Source: Deinococcus grandis
Lineage (GTDB): Bacteria > Deinococcota > Deinococci > Deinococcales > Deinococcaceae
Reading direction: 5' to 3'
Assembly: GCF_001485435.1 (NCBI RefSeq)
Contig: NZ_BCMS01000001.1
Span: forward strand, 939,501 to 1,003,500
DNA length: 64,000 nt
Shown here: in pieces, positions 8,695 through 19,776 of the stretch
How positions within the stretch are numbered: position 1 is the first letter of the stretch
Layout: each line of letters opens with the position of its first letter
Notes under the pieces: generated by a model
What the model saw: the letters and a program-made list of their open reading frames with translations, nothing else
The model's database searches: none
Told to the model about the DNA's origin: nothing
Program-made: the position numbers and the translations under genes

Positions 8695-8828
8695 TACGGA
8701 TTCCGTTTATTTCGCCAACAATCCGGAACTTCACCGGATTGTTGGCTCCACGTCCGGAACCCGTGTTGCTCCTTCTCGCGTCCGCTCGGATTGAATGGTC
8801 TTTGCAGCCCATTCAATCGGAGTCCGTA
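8695..8828 (+). repeat. Family 1 dispersed repeat (copy A), TGA target duplication
   Basis: A 134-bp element starting TACGGATTCCG and ending CGGAGTCCGTA. It contains two internal stem-loops (AACAATCCGG/CCGGATTGTT and ATTGAATGG/CCATTCAAT type). It is flanked by TGA at 8692-8694, which is the stop of the preceding gene, and TGA at 8829-8831. It matches nine other copies in this window and the small non-coding repeat type known from Deinococcus. Confidence 0.92.
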
Positions 8829-9094
8829 TGACACCCGACCGCAGCGAACTGGCCGGGCTGCCCGCGTGGCTGTACCCGCTGGGCTTCCGGGTGGGCGTGG
8901 CGCTGCTGGCGGTGGGGGTGCTGCTGCCGGATTACTCCTGGGTGGGCGTGGTATGGGTGGCGGCCGTGCCGGTCCTGGCGGCGTTGTGGGTGGCGGCGGC
9001 GGGCTGGCGCACGGACCGCCGCCTGAGCGGCGCGGCGCTGCTGGCCCTGGCGGGGCTGGCGCTGGTGTTCGTGGTGAAAGGCTTCATCAAGTAG
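8828..9094 (+). CDS. Small hydrophobic membrane protein, unknown
   Basis: An 88-residue protein beginning MTPDRSELAGLPAWLYPLGF, with three hydrophobic segments (about residues 13-30, 32-52 and 60-82) and a cytoplasmic-type Arg-rich turn between the last two. I do not recognise the family. The ATG at 8828-8830 is made from the last base of the upstream repeat plus the duplicated target, and GGAG 5 nt before it is also inside the repeat. The start signals may therefore have been supplied by the insertion, and the native N-terminus could differ. Confidence 0.6.
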   Translation: MTPDRSELAGLPAWLYPLGFRVGVALLAVGVLLPDYSWVGVVWVAAVPVLAALWVAAAGWRTDRRLSGAALLALAGLALVFVVKGFIK

Positions 9095-9128
9095 CGCGCC
9101 CCTCACCCGCGCGTGGTGGACTGGCGGC

Positions 9129-10040
9129 ATGAACGCCCCGGCACTCCCGAGCCTGACTCCGGCGCAGGTGGCGGCCCTGCTGTGCGCCCCGCCGGACGCG
9201 GTGAGCCTGCTGGGGGCGGTGTCATGGTTGGGTGCGGGCAGCGACCACCGCGCCTATGCGCTGGGGCAGGACCGGGTGGTGCGCCTGCCCCGCTGGCCGG
9301 GTGGGGGAGAGGCCCTGCGGCGCGAGGCCCGGCTGCTGGCGTGGCTGGCCCCCCGGCTGCCCGGCGCGCCGCTGCCGGAGGTGCTGCACCTGGGTGACCC
9401 GGCGCCCCTGGCCCCGGAGGGCTTCAGCGTGGCGCGGCGGGTGACCGGCGTGTCGGCACTGGGGCAGCCGCTGTCCGATCCGGGCGCGCTGGGCGGGGCG
9501 CTGGGGGGCTGGCTGGCCGACCTGCACGCCCTGAATCCGCAGGGCTCCGGGCTGGGGGTGGATCTCGACCCGACCGGGCACGACTGGCGGGACGCGGCGC
9601 TGGAGGACCTGAGGGTCGCGGCGGACGCGGGTGTCCTGCCGGAGGCCGGGACCTGGGCGGCCCGCGTGCAAGCGGTGCCCGACCTGGGGGAGGTGGGGCC
9701 GGTCCCCATTCACGGGGATTTCGCGGCCGAGCACGTTCACCTGGACCCGGCGGGGCGACTCGTGGGTGTGCTGGACTGGGCGGACGCGGCGCTGGGGGAC
9801 CCGGCGCGGGATCTGGCGGGTCTGCTCCACTGGGGTGACCGGGCAGTGGTGCAGGCGGCGCGGAGCGTGTACCCGGCGTCTGGTGCCGTGTGGGAGCGCG
9901 CGGCGTGGTACGCGCTGTGCCGCGCGCTGGGTGATCTGGCGTTCGCGGTGCAGCAGGGCCGGCCCGCGTATCTGGTGGCGGGACGGCGGGCGCTGACGGG
10001 CCTGCGGGGCTGGTGGACAAACGCCCCGCCGCAGTCTTAA
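9129..10040 (+). CDS. Aminoglycoside-phosphotransferase-fold kinase
   Basis: A 303-residue member of the APH/choline kinase fold. It carries the catalytic loop 'IHGDFAAEHVHLD' (residues ~194-206) and the metal-binding 'GVLDWADAALGDPARDLA' (Asp in the DW position, then GDPxxDLA). In the catalytic loop the usual Asn is replaced, giving AEH, as in several non-drug members. Upstream, 'VVRLPR' probably holds the ATP-binding segment, with Arg in place of the usual Lys. The substrate is unknown. Antibiotic resistance should not be assumed, because the fold is widespread among small-molecule kinases. Confidence 0.8.
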   Translation: MNAPALPSLTPAQVAALLCAPPDAVSLLGAVSWLGAGSDHRAYALGQDRVVRLPRWPGGGEALRREARLLAWLAPRLPGAPLPEVLHLGDPAPLAPEGFSVARRVTGVSALGQPLSDPGALGGALGGWLADLHALNPQGSGLGVDLDPTGHDWRDAALEDLRVAADAGVLPEAGTWAARVQAVPDLGEVGPVPIHGDFAAEHVHLDPAGRLVGVLDWADAALGDPARDLAGLLHWGDRAVVQAARSVYPASGAVWERAAWYALCRALGDLAFAVQQGRPAYLVAGRRALTGLRGWWTNAPPQS

Positions 10041-10084
10041 ACTTGAACCGAGTCTAATTTTATAGGTATCTCGCAGGAGGTCGC

Positions 10085-12430
<2,346 letters not shown>

Positions 12431-12538
12431 GCCCCGCCTCTCCCTGGGAGGTGCCCCACAGGGGCGGACTCTCAGAGCTGCGAAGCAGAGGGGGTGAGAG
12501 GGGGTGCGCCAGCAGCGCCGCGGGCCACCCCCACCCGG

Positions 12539-12559
12539 CCTCCCCCCTGAAGGGGGAGG
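12539..12559 (+). terminator. Hairpin in the intergenic region after fadN
   Basis: CCTCCCCC (12539-12546) and GGGGGAGG (12552-12559) form a perfect stem with a 5-nt loop, without a T run. The rest of 12431-12601 is a G/C-rich spacer with weak inverted repeats and no gene. Confidence 0.5.
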
Positions 12560-12601
12560 AGCAAGTCACCTCCGCCCCGCACCTTCTGCAAGGATGACCG
12601 C

Positions 12602-13783
12602 ATGACCCGCCTGACCGACCGACTCCTGAACGTCCGGAAACGCCGCGCCCTCGGCTGGGCTGCCCTGGCCTACGCCGGGGTGGTGCTGGCGGGCGCGCTG
12701 GTGGGCGCGGACATCACCCTGCGGAGTAAGACGCGCTGGGTGAAGGGCGTGTTCGTACCGGTGGGTCGGCGCGGGAACGAGGTGTACCTGCCCGCCAGTG
12801 CCGAGACGCTCTCGCGTGGTCCCATCGGGATCGTGCCGCTGCTCCCGAACAAGGGGCACGCGGTGCTGGGCGAACGGAAGGTCGTCGGCACCCTGGTGCG
12901 CCGCGAGGTGCAGGACGAACGCGGCGTGCTGCCCAACGGCGCGCTCGCGTGGGCCAGCACGTTCGTGTACAACGGCACGCCCGCCCAGCTGGGCGTCGAG
13001 TTCGAGGACACGAACGTGCACACGCCGCTGGGCGACATGCCCGCGTGGCACATCCCCCCCAGCGGGGACGCACCGGGCCGCGCGGACGCCGTCGTGATCG
13101 TCATCCACGGGCACGGCGGACAGCGCGCCCAGGCGCTGCGGATGCTCCCCGCGCTGCGGCGCACCGGCGCGGGCAGCCTGTTCGTCACGTTCCGCAACGC
13201 GCACGGCGCGCCCCGCAGCGAGAGCGGCTACCTGACCCTGGGCGACCAGGAAGCCGAGGACGTCATCAGCGCCCTGCACTGGGCGCAACAGGCCGGGTAC
13301 AGACGGGCCGTGCTGTACGGGTTCAGCATGGGCGGCAACATCGCCCTCAGCGCCCTGCGCGAACGGCACCAGCCCTACCCCATTCCCGTCACGGGCGTCA
13401 TGCTCGACTGCCCCGCGCTGGACTGGCGCGCCACCATCCTCTCCCAGGGCCAACGCTTCGGCCTCCCACCCTTCCTGGCGCGGCACGTCGCCACCTTCAC
13501 TCAGTGGGTCGTGACGCGCCGCAGCGGCCAGGACTTCGACACCGTCGACCAGATCCGCGCCGCACCCAGCTTCAACCTCCCCATCCTCATGTGGCACGGA
13601 ACGCGCGACCGCACCATCCCCATCGCGCAGGCCGACGCGTTGGCCGCCGCCCGCCCCGACCTCATCGAATACCACCGGGTCGAAGGCGGCAAACACATCC
13701 GCGTGTGGAACATCAACCCCGAACAGTACGACGCCCAACTCGAAACCTTCATCGGCAAAGTCCTGCCAGAGGTGGCGGGATGA
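12602..13783 (+). CDS. Membrane-anchored alpha/beta hydrolase
   Basis: A 393-residue protein with an N-terminal membrane anchor (residues ~18-40) followed by a serine hydrolase domain. It shows the oxyanion-hole strand 'VVIVIHGHGGQ', the nucleophile elbow GFSMGGN, a late acidic strand 'ILMWHGTRDRTIP' (Asp of the triad) and the final 'EGGKHIRVW' (His). The domain faces the outside if the usual orientation holds. The substrate is unknown; its place beside fatty-acid oxidation genes allows a lipid or thioester role. It overlaps the next gene by 4 nt (ATGA). Confidence 0.85.
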   Translation: MTRLTDRLLNVRKRRALGWAALAYAGVVLAGALVGADITLRSKTRWVKGVFVPVGRRGNEVYLPASAETLSRGPIGIVPLLPNKGHAVLGERKVVGTLVRREVQDERGVLPNGALAWASTFVYNGTPAQLGVEFEDTNVHTPLGDMPAWHIPPSGDAPGRADAVVIVIHGHGGQRAQALRMLPALRRTGAGSLFVTFRNAHGAPRSESGYLTLGDQEAEDVISALHWAQQAGYRRAVLYGFSMGGNIALSALRERHQPYPIPVTGVMLDCPALDWRATILSQGQRFGLPPFLARHVATFTQWVVTRRSGQDFDTVDQIRAAPSFNLPILMWHGTRDRTIPIAQADALAAARPDLIEYHRVEGGKHIRVWNINPEQYDAQLETFIGKVLPEVAG

Positions 13784-14214
13784 GCGACTGGCGGAGACTG
13801 ACGACCATGTCGGACAGAGTGACTCTGAGGGCACCTGTCACTGACATGGACTTGCAGGATCTCCGCAGCTGCGCTGGGCTTCAACTCCCCCAGGAGTACG
13901 AGGACTTCCTGCGCTGTTCGGATGGTCTTGATGTGTACTCGTCTATTGTCTTCCCGTCAAAAGATGCCGTCGTCAGAAACACTCGACCCATCACTGAGAA
14001 CTGGGACGAGCTGTATATGCCTGTCACGGGACTGTTTTTCTTTGGCGAAGATGCCAGCGGTGACCTCTTCTTCTTCAGGCGCTTGAAGAGCTGTGTTGAT
14101 CAGAGTGTCTACGTGTGGCGACATGAAGATGACAGCCGAATACAGATTGCCTTCTCTCTGGCTGGCTTCCTCGAAAAATATCTATCTGGCGATTATGACG
14201 CCTGGAATCTGTAA
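13780..14214 (+). CDS. SMI1/KNR4 (SUKH)-family protein
   Basis: A 144-residue protein with the SUKH fold signature: 'LRSCAGLQLPQEYEDFLRCSDGLDVYSSIVFPS' (PxxYxxFLxxxDG), then 'LFFFGEDASGDLFFFRR' (G-D-x-x-FF), 'VYVWRHED' and a C-terminal 'FSLAGFLEKYL'. SUKH proteins often act as immunity factors against secreted toxins in polymorphic toxin systems, and some have housekeeping roles. Codon use is less G+C-rich than the neighbours, which suggests later acquisition. The ATG at 13780 overlaps the hydrolase stop; a second ATG at 13807 is also possible. No toxin gene is near. Confidence 0.8.
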   Translation: MSDWRRLTTMSDRVTLRAPVTDMDLQDLRSCAGLQLPQEYEDFLRCSDGLDVYSSIVFPSKDAVVRNTRPITENWDELYMPVTGLFFFGEDASGDLFFFRRLKSCVDQSVYVWRHEDDSRIQIAFSLAGFLEKYLSGDYDAWNL

Positions 14215-14226
14215 GGAGTAACGACT

Positions 14227-15420
<1,194 letters not shown>

Positions 15421-15429
15421 CCTGAACAC

Positions 15430-15470
15430 GGAAGCAGGGCACCCGCCGGGAAGGGGGTGCCCTGCTTCCG
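15430..15470. terminator. Bidirectional terminator between convergent genes
   Basis: GGAAGCAGGGCACCC pairs with GGGTGCCCTGCTTCC across a short loop. It lies between the stops of the thiolase (15420) and the convergent lipoprotein gene (15479) and can serve both strands. Confidence 0.8.
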
Positions 15471-15478
15471 TTACGGGT

Positions 15479-16387
15479 TCAGCGCTTGATGAACCGGCTG
15501 GCGTTCAGGATCGCGGCGGCGTTCACGGACTGGGACTGGACGCTCAGGCTTCCCAGGGTGCGCTGCGCGGCGAGGCGCTGGATGGTGGTGGCGGTCCGCG
15601 TGGCGGTCATCTGCGGCACCTCGGTGGACACCTGAAGCATGACGATAGCGACGTTCTGGACGGGAGTGTTGCTGCCGTCGAAGGTGCTGCCGCCGCCGAT
15701 GAACGCCGTGTATAACTTCCCGTCGCTCAGCTTCTCGACGCTGAATTTCCCGTCGAGATCCTCACCGGCGAAGTACAGGTTCGAGTTCAGTTCGAAGGCC
15801 GTTTCCAGTTTCGTCTTGCTGCTGATGTTGCCCAGCAGGGTCAGGCCAGTGCGGGTCAGGGCTTTGTTGGCGTACCCGCCGAGGGCTACGCTGCCGTCGG
15901 TGTCGATGACCTCGTCGTCGTACACGGCGACACCACTGTCGAGCAGGGTGTTCGCAGAGTCGTAGATGCCCCATTCCCACACGCCCTGGTTCAGTGTGGT
16001 GACGTTGAACACGGCGCTGGTGCTGACGTTGCCTTTGGTGTCGTAGGCTTTCGCGGTGAAGCCGGTGCGGTTGTCGTTCAGGACGTTGACCGTGTACTCG
16101 TAGGGCGCCGTGGTGTCGGTGTCCTTCAGCACGCCCTTCTGGTAGAACTCGACCCTGCTGACGCCGCTGGTGTCGGTCGCGCTGGCCGTGATGGTGACGT
16201 CACTGTCCTGATTGGAGGTGCTCTGGGTCAGGGTGAGCTGTGGGCCGGTGGTGTCCGGGGTGTTCGTGGTCTGGTCACCGCCACAGGCGGTCATGAGAGT
16301 GGCGGTCAGGAGCAGGAGGGGAGCGGCGAGTTGCACGAGGGTCACTGTAGGGTGGCCCCGGTCTCTCATGTGGCGCATGCTGGGCAT
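15479..16387 (-). CDS. Ig-like-domain lipoprotein
   Basis: A 302-residue predicted lipoprotein. A hydrophobic N-terminal segment ends in the lipobox LMTACGG, so Cys about 35 would be lipidated. A Thr-rich linker follows, then an Ig-like domain of the type that describes 'DTSGVSRVEFYQKGVLKDTDTTAPYEYTVN' (residues ~60-130). The C-terminal part (residues ~135-300) has no family I recognise. Several starts are possible (16387, 16378, 16369 or a GTG near 16345); the first gives a somewhat long signal region. It probably acts at the outer face of the envelope. Confidence 0.75.
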   Translation of the reverse strand: MPSMRHMRDRGHPTVTLVQLAAPLLLLTATLMTACGGDQTTNTPDTTGPQLTLTQSTSNQDSDVTITASATDTSGVSRVEFYQKGVLKDTDTTAPYEYTVNVLNDNRTGFTAKAYDTKGNVSTSAVFNVTTLNQGVWEWGIYDSANTLLDSGVAVYDDEVIDTDGSVALGGYANKALTRTGLTLLGNISSKTKLETAFELNSNLYFAGEDLDGKFSVEKLSDGKLYTAFIGGGSTFDGSNTPVQNVAIVMLQVSTEVPQMTATRTATTIQRLAAQRTLGSLSVQSQSVNAAAILNASRFIKR

Positions 16388-16506
16388 CCCCCCCGCTGTT
16401 CACCTGACATTAAGATTCTGATCAAGGCGGGGTCTGTTCCTTTAGGATGGAAAGCAAGTTCGTCGCTTCGGTGCGGCGGGGTGCGGTTCCCATAGACCGC
16501 TGGGGT

Positions 16507-16548
16507 GGAGTCAGGTCAAGTTGGCCTGACTCCATGCCTTTTGCTTTT
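16507..16548 (+). promoter_or_regulatory. Terminator-like hairpin in the leader of the antiporter gene
   Basis: GGAGTCAGG (16507-16515) and CCTGACTCC (16525-16533) form a perfect 9-bp stem, followed by a T-rich tract (16539-16548), all upstream of the start at 16577. A TAGGAT -10-like box at 16443-16448 would give a leader of over 100 nt, unusual here. The arrangement suggests transcription attenuation. I could not assign a known riboswitch class. Confidence 0.5.
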
Positions 16549-16576
16549 CGCTCTTTCAGGTGTGGAGGTGATCGTG

Positions 16577-17821
16577 GTGTTCAAGGGATTGGGTTGGCGT
16601 GCGGCGTTGCCGCTGGGCGTGCTGCTGTCGGGCGGCGCGCTGGCGGCGAGTTCGGCGGGAACGGCGGATCTGCTGTTCGGGCTGTTCTGGGTGGTGCTGG
16701 CCGCGGCGGTGTTCGGGACGGTGGCCTCGAAGCTGGGGGTTCCGGCGGTGGTGGGGCAGGTGCTGGCCGGGATTCTGATCGGGCCGAGCGTGCTGAGTCT
16801 GGTCCGCCCGGATGAGTTCCTGCTCAGCCTCGCGGAACTGGGGGCGGTGTTCCTGCTGTTCATGGTGGGCCTGGAGACCCGCTTCCGGGATCTGCTGTCG
16901 GTGGGCAAGGAGGCGCTGCTGGTGGCGGTGCTGGGTATCGCGTTCCCGCTGGCGCTGGGCTTCGGTTTCGGGCTGTGGCAGGGGCAGGAGAACGTCAGTG
17001 CGCTGTTCGTGGGGACGTCCCTGGTGGCGACGTCGGTGGGCATCACCGCGAAGGTGTTGCAGGAGATGGGCGTGCTGGACGCCCGGTTCGCGCAGGTGAT
17101 CCTGGGCGCGGCCGTCATCGACGACATCCTGGGCCTGACGCTGCTGGCGGTCGTGAGTGGCCTGGGGGCGGGGGAGAGCATGAGTGCCGCGCAGGTGGCG
17201 TTGATCCTGGGCCTCAGCGTGGGCTTCGTGGCGCTGGTGCTCGCCGTGGGCATCCCGCTCGTCCGGCGCTTCCAGCCCCGTCTGCAGAACCTGAGCCTGT
17301 CGCGCATGTTCAACGTGGCGATCGTGGTGGGTCTGGGCGTGGCGGCGCTGAGCACCGTGGCGGGCCTCGCGCCGATCATCGGGGCGTTCCTGGCGGGCAT
17401 GGTCCTGGCCGAAGTGAAGGACGAGGTGGAATTCGAGTCGAAGGTGCACGCGCTGGAGTCCTTCCTCGCCCCCGTGTTCTTCGTCGTCGTCGGCTTGCAA
17501 CTGGACCTGGGCGTGCTGGGTGACCCGGTCGTGATCGTCGCGGGCCTGATCCTGACCGTACTGGCCGTGATCGGCAAGGTCGCGGGCGGCCTGATCGGCG
17601 CGCGCAGCATGGGCGGGCGGCAGTCGCTGCTGGTCGGCGTGGGCATGGTCCCGCGCGGCGAGGTCGGGTTGATCGTCGCCAGCCTGGGCCTCGCGGCGGG
17701 CGTGATCGGCAAGCAGGTGTACGCCGAGGTGCTCCTGATGGTCCTTCTGACGACCGTGCTGGCGCCGCTGGTGCTGCGCGCCCTCGCCCCCCGCGCGCAG
17801 GGGGACGCGCCCGCCGCCTGA
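16577..17821 (+). CDS. CPA2-family cation:proton antiporter (Kef-like)
   Basis: A 414-residue membrane protein of the monovalent cation:proton antiporter-2 family, exchanging K+ or Na+ for H+. About 12 hydrophobic helices are visible, with the family motifs 'VASKLGVPAVVGQVLAGILIGPSVL' and 'LAELGAVFLLFMVGLE' near the N-terminus, 'LGAAVIDDILGLTLLAVVSG' (the ion-binding Asp-Asp), and 'APIIGAFLAGMVLAE'. No RCK/TrkA-N regulatory domain is fused. A start at GTG 16577 is chosen because GGAGG lies 8 nt upstream and it gives a compact hydrophobic N-terminus; GTG 16574 is an alternative. The TGA stop is the duplicated target of repeat B. Confidence 0.88.
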   Translation: MFKGLGWRAALPLGVLLSGGALAASSAGTADLLFGLFWVVLAAAVFGTVASKLGVPAVVGQVLAGILIGPSVLSLVRPDEFLLSLAELGAVFLLFMVGLETRFRDLLSVGKEALLVAVLGIAFPLALGFGFGLWQGQENVSALFVGTSLVATSVGITAKVLQEMGVLDARFAQVILGAAVIDDILGLTLLAVVSGLGAGESMSAAQVALILGLSVGFVALVLAVGIPLVRRFQPRLQNLSLSRMFNVAIVVGLGVAALSTVAGLAPIIGAFLAGMVLAEVKDEVEFESKVHALESFLAPVFFVVVGLQLDLGVLGDPVVIVAGLILTVLAVIGKVAGGLIGARSMGGRQSLLVGVGMVPRGEVGLIVASLGLAAGVIGKQVYAEVLLMVLLTTVLAPLVLRALAPRAQGDAPAA

Positions 17822-17976
17822 TACGGACTCCGGTTGAATGGTTTGCCAAAACCGTTCAATCCGAGCGGATGCGACTCGTAGAGCTGCGGAGCAGAGAAGG
17901 AGTGGAGCGGGTTCCGGGCGTGGAGTTGGCAGACCGGTGGTGTTCCGATCTGTCAACGAAGCAGATGGAATCCGTA
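17822..17976 (-). repeat. Family 1 dispersed repeat (copy B, long form), TGA duplication
   Basis: A 155-bp copy in reverse orientation with terminal repeats TACGGACTCCGG and GGAATCCGTA. It is flanked by TGA at 17819-17821 (antiporter stop) and 17977-17979. It carries the extra ~20-bp internal segment (ACTCGTAGAGCTGCG...) that distinguishes the long form. Confidence 0.92.
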
Positions 17977-18059
17977 TGAGTCGCGCAGAGAGGGAAGGGG
18001 GCCGTCCAGTCGGGCGCGCCCCCTCCCGCCAATTCGGGCCCGTGCGATACCCTGGAGGG

Positions 18060-19268
18060 ATGCCGGATGTTGCCGCCCCCCCCACCCGTTCCCGCCTGAG
18101 ACTGCGGGTGTCCCCCGCTGCCGAGGCGCACGTCCGCGCCGGGCACCCCTGGGTGTACGAGTCCAGCCTCCGCGCCCAGAACCGTGACGGCGAAGCGGGT
18201 GAACTCGCCGTGATCTACGACCGCCGCGACCGCTTCCTGGCGATCGGTCTGTTCGACCCGGACAGTCCGCTGCGGGTGCGGGTGCTGCACCAGGGCACCC
18301 CCGCCACGCTGGACGACGCGTGGTGGGCCACGCGACTGGACGAGGCGCTGCTGCGCCGCGCGCCGCTGTTCGGCCCGGACACCGACGGGTACCGCGTCGT
18401 GAACGGCGAATCCGACGGCTTCCCCGGGCTGGTCGTGGACCGCTACGCGAGCACGCTGGTCGTGAAGCTGTACACCGCCGCGTGGTTCCCGCACCTGGAA
18501 CGCATCCTGGGCCTCCTCGCCGAGCGCTTCCCGGACTTCGCGCTGGTGCTGCGCCTGAGCCGCAACATCCAGACCCGCGCCCGAGAGGAGGGCCTGTTCG
18601 ACGGTCAGCTCCTCGCCGGGAGTGTCGGAAGCGGCACCGTCGTCTTCCACGAGACCGGACTGGCGTTCGAGGCGGAGGTGCTGCGCGGCCAGAAGACCGG
18701 GTTCTTCCTCGACCAGCGTGACAACCGCCGCCGCGTCGAGAAGTACGCGCGGGGCCGCCGGGTCCTGAACGCCTTCTCGTTCAGCGGCGGCTTCAGCCTG
18801 TACGCCGCGCGGGGCGGGGCGGCGCATGTCGTCAGCCTCGACATCAGCGCGCACGCGCTGGACAGCGCGGGGCGCAACTACGCCCTGAACCCGAAACTGA
18901 CCGCCCCGCACGAGACCATCCAGGCCGACGTGTTCGAGTGGTTGGCCGACACCGACCGCGACTTCGACCTCGTGATTCTCGACCCGCCCTCCCTGGCCCG
19001 CCGCGAGACCGAACGGGCGGGCGCGATCCGCGCGTACGGGAAACTCGCCGCCGACGGCATCCGCCGCCTCGCGCCCGGCGGCATCCTCCTGAGCGCCTCA
19101 TGCTCCGCGCATGTCACCGCCGAGGAATTCTGGGACGCCGTCCGCGACGCCGCCACCCGCTCGGGCCGCAAGTGGCGCGAACTGCACACCAGCCAGCACG
19201 CCCCCGACCACCACGCGACCTTCGCGGAAGCGCAGTACCTCAAGGCCATCTTCATCCAGTTCGACTGA
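18060..19268 (+). CDS. RlmI/RlmK-type 23S rRNA (cytosine-5) methyltransferase-like protein
   Basis: A 402-residue SAM-dependent RNA methyltransferase of COG1092 type. The N-terminal PUA-like domain contains 'GHPWVYESSL'. A central EEHEE-type subdomain is followed by the Rossmann methyltransferase with 'VLNAFSFSGGFSLYAARGGAAHVVSLDIS' (SAM site) and 'FDLVILDPPSLARRE' (catalytic DPP loop), then 'GGILLSASCSAHV' where the Cys matches the RlmI catalytic position. The start at ATG 18060 is favoured because TACCCT lies 6 nt before it; an in-frame ATG at 17976 is partly made by the upstream repeat and is less likely. Confidence 0.85.
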   Translation: MPDVAAPPTRSRLRLRVSPAAEAHVRAGHPWVYESSLRAQNRDGEAGELAVIYDRRDRFLAIGLFDPDSPLRVRVLHQGTPATLDDAWWATRLDEALLRRAPLFGPDTDGYRVVNGESDGFPGLVVDRYASTLVVKLYTAAWFPHLERILGLLAERFPDFALVLRLSRNIQTRAREEGLFDGQLLAGSVGSGTVVFHETGLAFEAEVLRGQKTGFFLDQRDNRRRVEKYARGRRVLNAFSFSGGFSLYAARGGAAHVVSLDISAHALDSAGRNYALNPKLTAPHETIQADVFEWLADTDRDFDLVILDPPSLARRETERAGAIRAYGKLAADGIRRLAPGGILLSASCSAHVTAEEFWDAVRDAATRSGRKWRELHTSQHAPDHHATFAEAQYLKAIFIQFD

Positions 19269-19294
19269 CCCGGACCGGTGTGGTGGACTGCCGC

Positions 19295-19744
19295 ATGCGC
19301 ACAGGGCGTTGGTGGGCTGCAAGGTGGACGGGCGCGGCGCTGTGCCTCCTGCTGGGTGTGGCGGGCGCGCAGGGCTGCCCGCCTGGCCAGGACGAGCGCC
19401 TGACCCGGACCGGGCACGCGCTGGAGGCTGCGCACCTGCGCTGGCAGAGGGCCGCCCCGGCGGGCTACACCTTCACCCTGTACCGGGTTCAGGACACGAA
19501 CAGCGAGACGACGGTGCTGACCGGGCCGCCGGTGCGGGGCAGCCCAGGTCCCATTGAAGGGCTCTTTGGCGAGGTGGAGGCCATGCTCGACAGGGCCCGC
19601 GACGCCCCCAGCTTCTGTTTCCAGGTGGCGGCCGTGTTCGACTGGCGGTATGGGTACCCGGTCCGGGTGTGGTTCTGGTCGCCGGTGGACGGCACGCGGC
19701 ACCTGATCTACCGGGAGATCTCGGCCTTCCAGACCCGCCCCTGA
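19295..19744 (+). CDS. Secreted DUF6174-like protein
   Basis: A 149-residue protein with a signal peptide (hydrophobic run ending GVAGAQG), then a domain with 'AHLRWQRAAPAGYTFTLYRVQ', 'IEGLFGEVEAMLDRA' and 'FCFQVAAVFDWRYGYPVRVWF'. The order W...P..Y.F, lF..ie, and a late D..YGYP.R motif matches the DUF6174 pattern and the second protein of this type at 34038. Two Cys residues could form a disulfide. The function is unknown. The start is uncertain; a GTG at 19283 lies in frame. Confidence 0.6.
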   Translation: MRTGRWWAARWTGAALCLLLGVAGAQGCPPGQDERLTRTGHALEAAHLRWQRAAPAGYTFTLYRVQDTNSETTVLTGPPVRGSPGPIEGLFGEVEAMLDRARDAPSFCFQVAAVFDWRYGYPVRVWFWSPVDGTRHLIYREISAFQTRP

Positions 19745-19776
19745 CCCCACCGGTCGCTGCGCTCTAGCATGGGCGG

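Noticed and set aside
9129..10040. Antibiotic resistance kinase
   Set aside because: The fold is that of APH enzymes, but the catalytic Asn is replaced and the sequence shows no specific aminoglycoside-enzyme signature.
16388..16577. c-di-AMP (ydaO) or another named riboswitch in the antiporter leader
   Set aside because: I could not match the conserved core sequences. Only the terminator-like hairpin is supported.
17976..18059. Upstream in-frame ATG for the RlmI-like gene
   Set aside because: It is built from the repeat end and duplicated target, the extra residues are not family-like, and TACCCT 6 nt before 18060 marks a leaderless start.
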